Below, piece by piece: positions 60,001-64,000 of a stretch of DNA of 64,000 bases (position 1 is the stretch's first letter; every line of letters starts with the position of its first letter). The notes under the pieces are model-generated. The model was not told the origin of the DNA. It saw nothing but the letters and a program-made list of their open reading frames with translations, and searched no databases. The stretch is from Rotaria sp. Silwood1 (lineage: Eukaryota > Rotifera > Eurotatoria > Philodinida > Philodinidae), in assembly GCA_905250075.1 (NCBI GenBank), contig CAJNOP010000280.1, positions 1 to 64,000 of the forward strand, written 5' to 3'. The translations under genes were made by a program, and so were the position numbers.

Positions 60001-63000
60001 AAAATTACCTGGCCAATCTTTAGGTGCAGTTGTTGGTGCTTCTCGTTCAATTAATGCGCTTACACTTTTACGTCTATGTAATCGAATTGATTCTCTTCGA
60101 TAAAGATATGATCTAATTTAGAAAAAATAAACATAAAGAATAAAAAGAAAATTTTTCTCTTAAATTTGCTTTTACTTTAGAAATGATTCAACAGCAATAC
60201 GTTCACTTGTTTGATTTTCATTTGTATTACAAAGTGATTGATAAACACAACTAGCTAATGCTATTGATAAATCTCTTATTGCAACAATTTGTACACTTTT
60301 ATCAGTTAATTTAGGTAATGTTAACCATGTATTCATTGTACGTAATAAATCTTGACTTAAATCTTTTATATAACTAATTGCACTATTACTAACACTTAAT
60401 GCAAAGGATAGATTAGCTATTAATAATGGTACTTGTGTTGGAAATGGTATTGGATATTTTAATTGTGTACGACGATCACGATATAATTCATGCATAAGTA
60501 ATAATAATTCCATACGTACAGATGCCAAACCACCTCCATGCATTCCATGTAAACTTGTAAATGAAACTAATGTACGAAGAAGATGTTCATTTGATTGAAG
60601 CCAATGACGACGACGTAATGAACGTTTCATTTTTGTTTCAAAATTATTCGTATGAATAAATGATGATGATGATGGTGATGATGAATCCATACTTGAAAAT
60701 GTATTAGGTGGTAACATTGGATCATCGTGTATGTCGGATAAAATTGGTTCATCAATATCTAGTGAGCAAAAAAAAAATGTTTTTCTTTTTTGGTTATTGA
60801 AATAAACTAACTTTCAAGAGAATTATTTGGATCATCTTGATCAGTATTAGTTGATGTATTTAAATTACAGAATTGTCGAATTACACCAATTTCTTGTTCA
60901 AGCCAACAAGCCAAATGATGTCTAAGAAGAAAACAAAAAGATTTATGAAGTTTTACTCATGAAAGATATTTCTAATAGTTTATATATACAAAATTCATGT
61001 TAGGATCTGCATTATATTTAGATACGATTATAAGAGTTTATTCTTGGTATCTATAGGATTATATGCATATACTTAGATTCTTCTACTCTTGTTCTTGTGA
61101 TTGCTGATCATACATTATTGATTTTATTTTTTAAAAAGACAAATTAAAGGTCCAGAACGGTGAATGTCTATTTTTGAGGGTACAAGCAGATAAAGCATAA
61201 GCTTTAGAAAGGTCAAACCTAACATATAGTGCAAAAGACTTATCAAATTCAACAAGCGAACTCCTCCAACTGTTCAATCACTTTTGAGTTGAGACTATGG
61301 ACATTGTGTAGATCCAAATTAGTTAAGCGTACTGGATGTCTTGAACTTATTGAGACTATTGAAGTAGAGAGATAAAAAACCCTAAGATAAGTAGAATAAA
61401 ACAATATTCCTATGATTAGCAACAGAACGTTTAAATTTACAAAAAATTGTACTAACAAGTTTTTAAATGAAAAATATTTTATATTCTAATCGATATGTTT
61501 TGTTTAATATAATCTTAAATATGTTTACCTAAGTTGTCCACCGGCAACTTCAAATCCAGTTGCTAGTGTTGCCATTTCTTCGACAATAATTTTTAAACAA
61601 CAAATTAATTTCATATATTGTCCAATAGTATCAAATTGTTGTTTCACTGATTTATCTTCAGTTGATAGTGTTGGTTTTGGAATTGGTTCTTCAATTATTT
61701 TTTCTTCTTTTTCATTATCATTATCATTCTCATCATCACTCCATTCAAGTTTTAAATCATCATCATTTATTTTTGATACTGGTTGACTCCAATCAATAGT
61801 TTCAGTTTGTTTTGATTTAATATCATTTGTTGTATCTATTGAAGATTTTGTTTCATTTGATAAAATAATATAAGCTGGTAATTTAGCAAGAATTTCTAAT
61901 GCTAATAAAGGACAACCTGTTTTTAAATAATAATAAGCTGTACGAAAATGAACACGACGTTCAATAGAAAAATTTTTTGAATTTTCATTTAAACTTTCAT
62001 GTGATAATTGTTTTGAACGTAAAACAAGTGGATGTTGTTTTAAATAATCATAAAAAATAAATATTGTTTGTTGTTGTTCAAATATATCATTATGAAGTAA
62101 TGTATTTAATGAATGTTCATAATCTTTTAATAACCAATAAGACATACTACGATAAAATGGATCATTATGTGGTTTAGTTAAAATTTCTTTATTAAGAATA
62201 TTATTAACTAAATTTTGTTCATCATTTTCATATAGACGAGCAACTAATAAAGCTAATTGTATATCATTTAAATTATTTATAATAACTTCAATAGCATCAC
62301 GAATTTTTCCAGCAAGAAGAAAAAATGCTGCTGCATGTTCAAAACGTTGTTTACCAAGTAATGCAAATGCATTTTTTTGTGCTGCTTTTAACCAACGTTC
62401 TTGTGTAAAATCATTTTTAAAAAAATCTTGCATTTTAGCATCTTGAACATGTCTTTAAAATAGATAAGAAAAAATAAAATTAAAATTATTGATTATTATT
62501 ATTATTATCTACTCACTTATATAAATTGTAGACTAAATTTTTTCTTTTAAGTGCAAGAAAATATAAAGCACTATCAAGTGGATTATTATTTAATTCAAAT
62601 GCTGCTTTACCAAGCTAAAATAAATAAAAATTAATCGTTGGAATATCAAAACGTTTTCAAATAGTTTAATTATCATTATTTTCTATCTTTATATATAAAT
62701 GAAATAAACATAATTATGAATAGATAATATAGAAATGATCAAATATGTAGAAAAACTAAAAGAAAATTTACTATTGAGAATAGATTAATAAAAAAAAATT
62801 CGATAAATAAATGTACGAAGATTGAATCTTATACATTATAGATACTCATATTTTAATGTTATTTATGATTATTGAACAAAAAATTTGTATACTTAGAAGT
62901 TTCTTTTTTGTTTTTTTTTAGTTTTAATCACCTTTTCAAAAAGTTTTATAATAATACTTTTATTTCGAATCCACCATCCAACACCAAATAATTGTAATTC

Positions 63001-63484
63001 ACTCCATATTGGTTTATTTTTTATCATACATGGAAGCATACCAAGTAAATCTTCTTGTGAATCGGAATGAAATGCCCAAGCATATGATGCACTTGTTATA
63101 ATATGTTTTAATGGTGAATTTCCTTGTATATTTGGTAATGAAACCATTCGTGATAAATAAATATAACGTTGAACATCAATTAAAAATCTAAGACCACAAT
63201 CATCCATTGTATCTAAAATAAAAAATTAAAATAAAAACAAAAAAAAAACGAAATTCTTTTACTTGTTGGTTTTTCGCCTGAATATGTTTGATTTGATAAT
63301 GAATCATTACTTGCATTAGCTAATGTATCAGCTAATGCAAGTAAATACATTTGTTCAAGACTTGTTAAATTTGATAAACGAACACGTTGAAAATAATCAA
63401 CAAGTAAATCAACCATTCGAGAATCGAATGCTGGTGACCAATTTCGATTTGATAATAATTCTTTTCGAAATTTATTTAATTCAA
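54003..63484 (-). CDS. DMXL: DmX-like / rabconnectin-3 alpha, C-terminal half (5' end beyond window)
   Basis: Partner of V-ATPase assembly (Rav1 homologue) acting at endosomes/synaptic vesicles. Exons (minus): 63263-63484, 62932-63212, 62517-62614, 61529-62452, 60812-60921, 60176-60758, 60009-60112, 59201-59467, 58978-59144, 58783-58922, 58586-58713, 58326-58533, 58107-58251, 57946-58011, 57726-57842, 56683-56828, 56481-56631, 56345-56405, 56146-56270, 56001-56072, 55796-55940, 54249-54472, 54003-54182. About 1,553 residues, all phases consistent. Rav1 core: DDCGLRFLIDVQRY, FTQERWLKAAQKNAFALLGK, AAFFLLAGKIRDAIEVI, LQSNEHLLRTLVSF, GGGLASVRMELLLLM. Acidic linkers follow. C-terminal WD40 propeller: SEPIHSFCLN, LTGCADGSVYLLNW, NVAIWDTLMPASR, YVTGSTEGNIK, FSSGADGTISV. 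Vertebrate DMXL proteins are about 3,000 aa, so the N-terminal propeller lies beyond 64000. Confidence 0.93.
54703..55270. repeat. Large imperfect inverted repeat in a DMXL intron
   Basis: Arm 1 (54703-54865) matches the reverse complement of arm 2 (55108-55270) in order: TGTACATTAT...GGTATATGAAA against TGTACATTAC...GGTATACGAAA; TTTTATAAGACT against TTTTATAAGATT; TCAATACATTTTCAAA against TCAATACATTTTTCAAA. The spacer is about 240 bp. It accounts for most of the 1.3-kb intron 54473-55795, so it is probably an inserted foldback element. No coding content. Confidence 0.65.
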
Positions 63485-64000
63485 CTAAATATAAATGAAA
63501 ATATTATTGATATATGAATTAAAATACAACCTTACAAGAGAAAATAAAATAAAAATGCTAATTATTAACTAACAAAAGAAACTTCTTCATCTGTTTTCAA
63601 TAATTATACTACATAATGTTCGAGCAAAAATGGTCAAAAAAGAATTTCGGTTTTTCTTATTATTTGACTAAGTTATGGAGTTTCTTTTCTAGAGGATTCG
63701 ATTTTTGAAAATTTTCATTGAAAATTTTGTGCATATAAAGAACTTAACTAAAATAGATTTGTGAGAAAATTTTCAAAATTTTGAATAAAATCTTTTCGAA
63801 ATAAACCTGAAAAAGGATCAAGATTTTGTTCAAAACTTATGAGTTTTTTTTAATGGAGTCTCGTCTAGTTGAGTTCTCTTTATGGGTAAAGTTTTAGATC
63901 GAATTTTGCAAAAAAAAAAACGAGTTTTCCAAAAACTTGAAGTTTCTAGAAAAAAATTCCACATGTTTAGTTACATATCAATAGAAATTCAGATCTATTT
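63485..64000. other. DMXL intron, repeat-related sequence
   Basis: No coding exon seen to the window edge; the next upstream DMXL exon must lie beyond 64000. 63728-63745 carries GTGCATATAAAGAAC, the exact reverse complement of a 15-mer at 1866-1880. Nearby words (AAAACTTATGAGTTTTTTTTAATGGAGT at 63833-63860) resemble the inverted-repeat arms at 1.7-1.9 kb. Confidence 0.4.

Noticed and set aside
1-64000. CRISPR arrays, operons or a defence-island-like system
   Set aside because: No regularly spaced repeats; architecture is clearly eukaryotic and adjacent genes are functionally unrelated.

Overview
The window is eukaryotic and animal: AT-rich DNA, genes split by many short GT-AG introns (often 50-100 nt), poly-N/poly-Q tracts in coding sequence, and animal-specific orthologues (SS18, GALNT, SIPA1/RAP1GAP, TFAP4, BIN3, DMXL). 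Compact introns, an intronless bacterial-type ACT-domain gene and several DNA transposons fit a rotifer, possibly bdelloid. That placement is inference; nothing here proves the species. Exon models were built by hand from splice sites, phase and protein similarity. All multi-exon models listed close in frame, apart from DMXL, whose 5' end lies outside the window.

Layout. 1-5.1 kb: a possible SNH-only SS18 paralogue, then a full SS18 gene (minus), sharing a ~150 bp divergent start region with mitochondrial lipoyl synthase LIAS (plus, 5.26-6.64 kb). 6.9-9.2 kb: a decayed hAT element with 8-bp target duplication, then a ~620 bp foldback palindrome. 9.6-13.5 kb: a 14-exon polypeptide GalNAc-transferase (plus). 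14.1-16.1 kb: uracil-DNA glycosylase (plus). 16.5-20.5 kb: a Rap/Ran-GAP protein (minus) with a candidate stop-creating cassette exon. 20.5-25.6 kb: gene-poor, with one faint transposase remnant. 25.6-26.0 kb: ACT-domain gene (minus).

26.4-34.7 kb is the accessory block. A ~2 kb locus with a four-TM gene (27.5 kb, plus) is present a second time (29.3-34.7 kb) as a ruined copy. That copy is split by a dead piggyBac, which is itself split by a 1.84 kb hAT-like element with a perfect 8-bp duplication. The copy also holds a 10-N assembly gap. 34.9-37.1 kb: a TerB-like helical protein and a second four-TM protein with a Pro/Met-rich tail (both minus).

37.1-44.7 kb: no supportable gene. 44.7-47.0 kb: TFAP4/AP-4 bHLH factor (plus). 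48.7-49.9 kb: an unrecognised 270-aa gene (minus). 52.4-53.5 kb: BIN3 BAR-domain gene (minus). 54.0-63.5 kb: the C-terminal half of DMXL/rabconnectin-3 (minus, 23 exons), with a large inverted repeat in one intron.

The genes are unrelated housekeeping and signalling loci; I see no operon-like or multi-gene system. The most distinctive content is the nested transposon/duplication block, the large foldbacks, the bacterial-type ACT gene and several candidate alternative exons.
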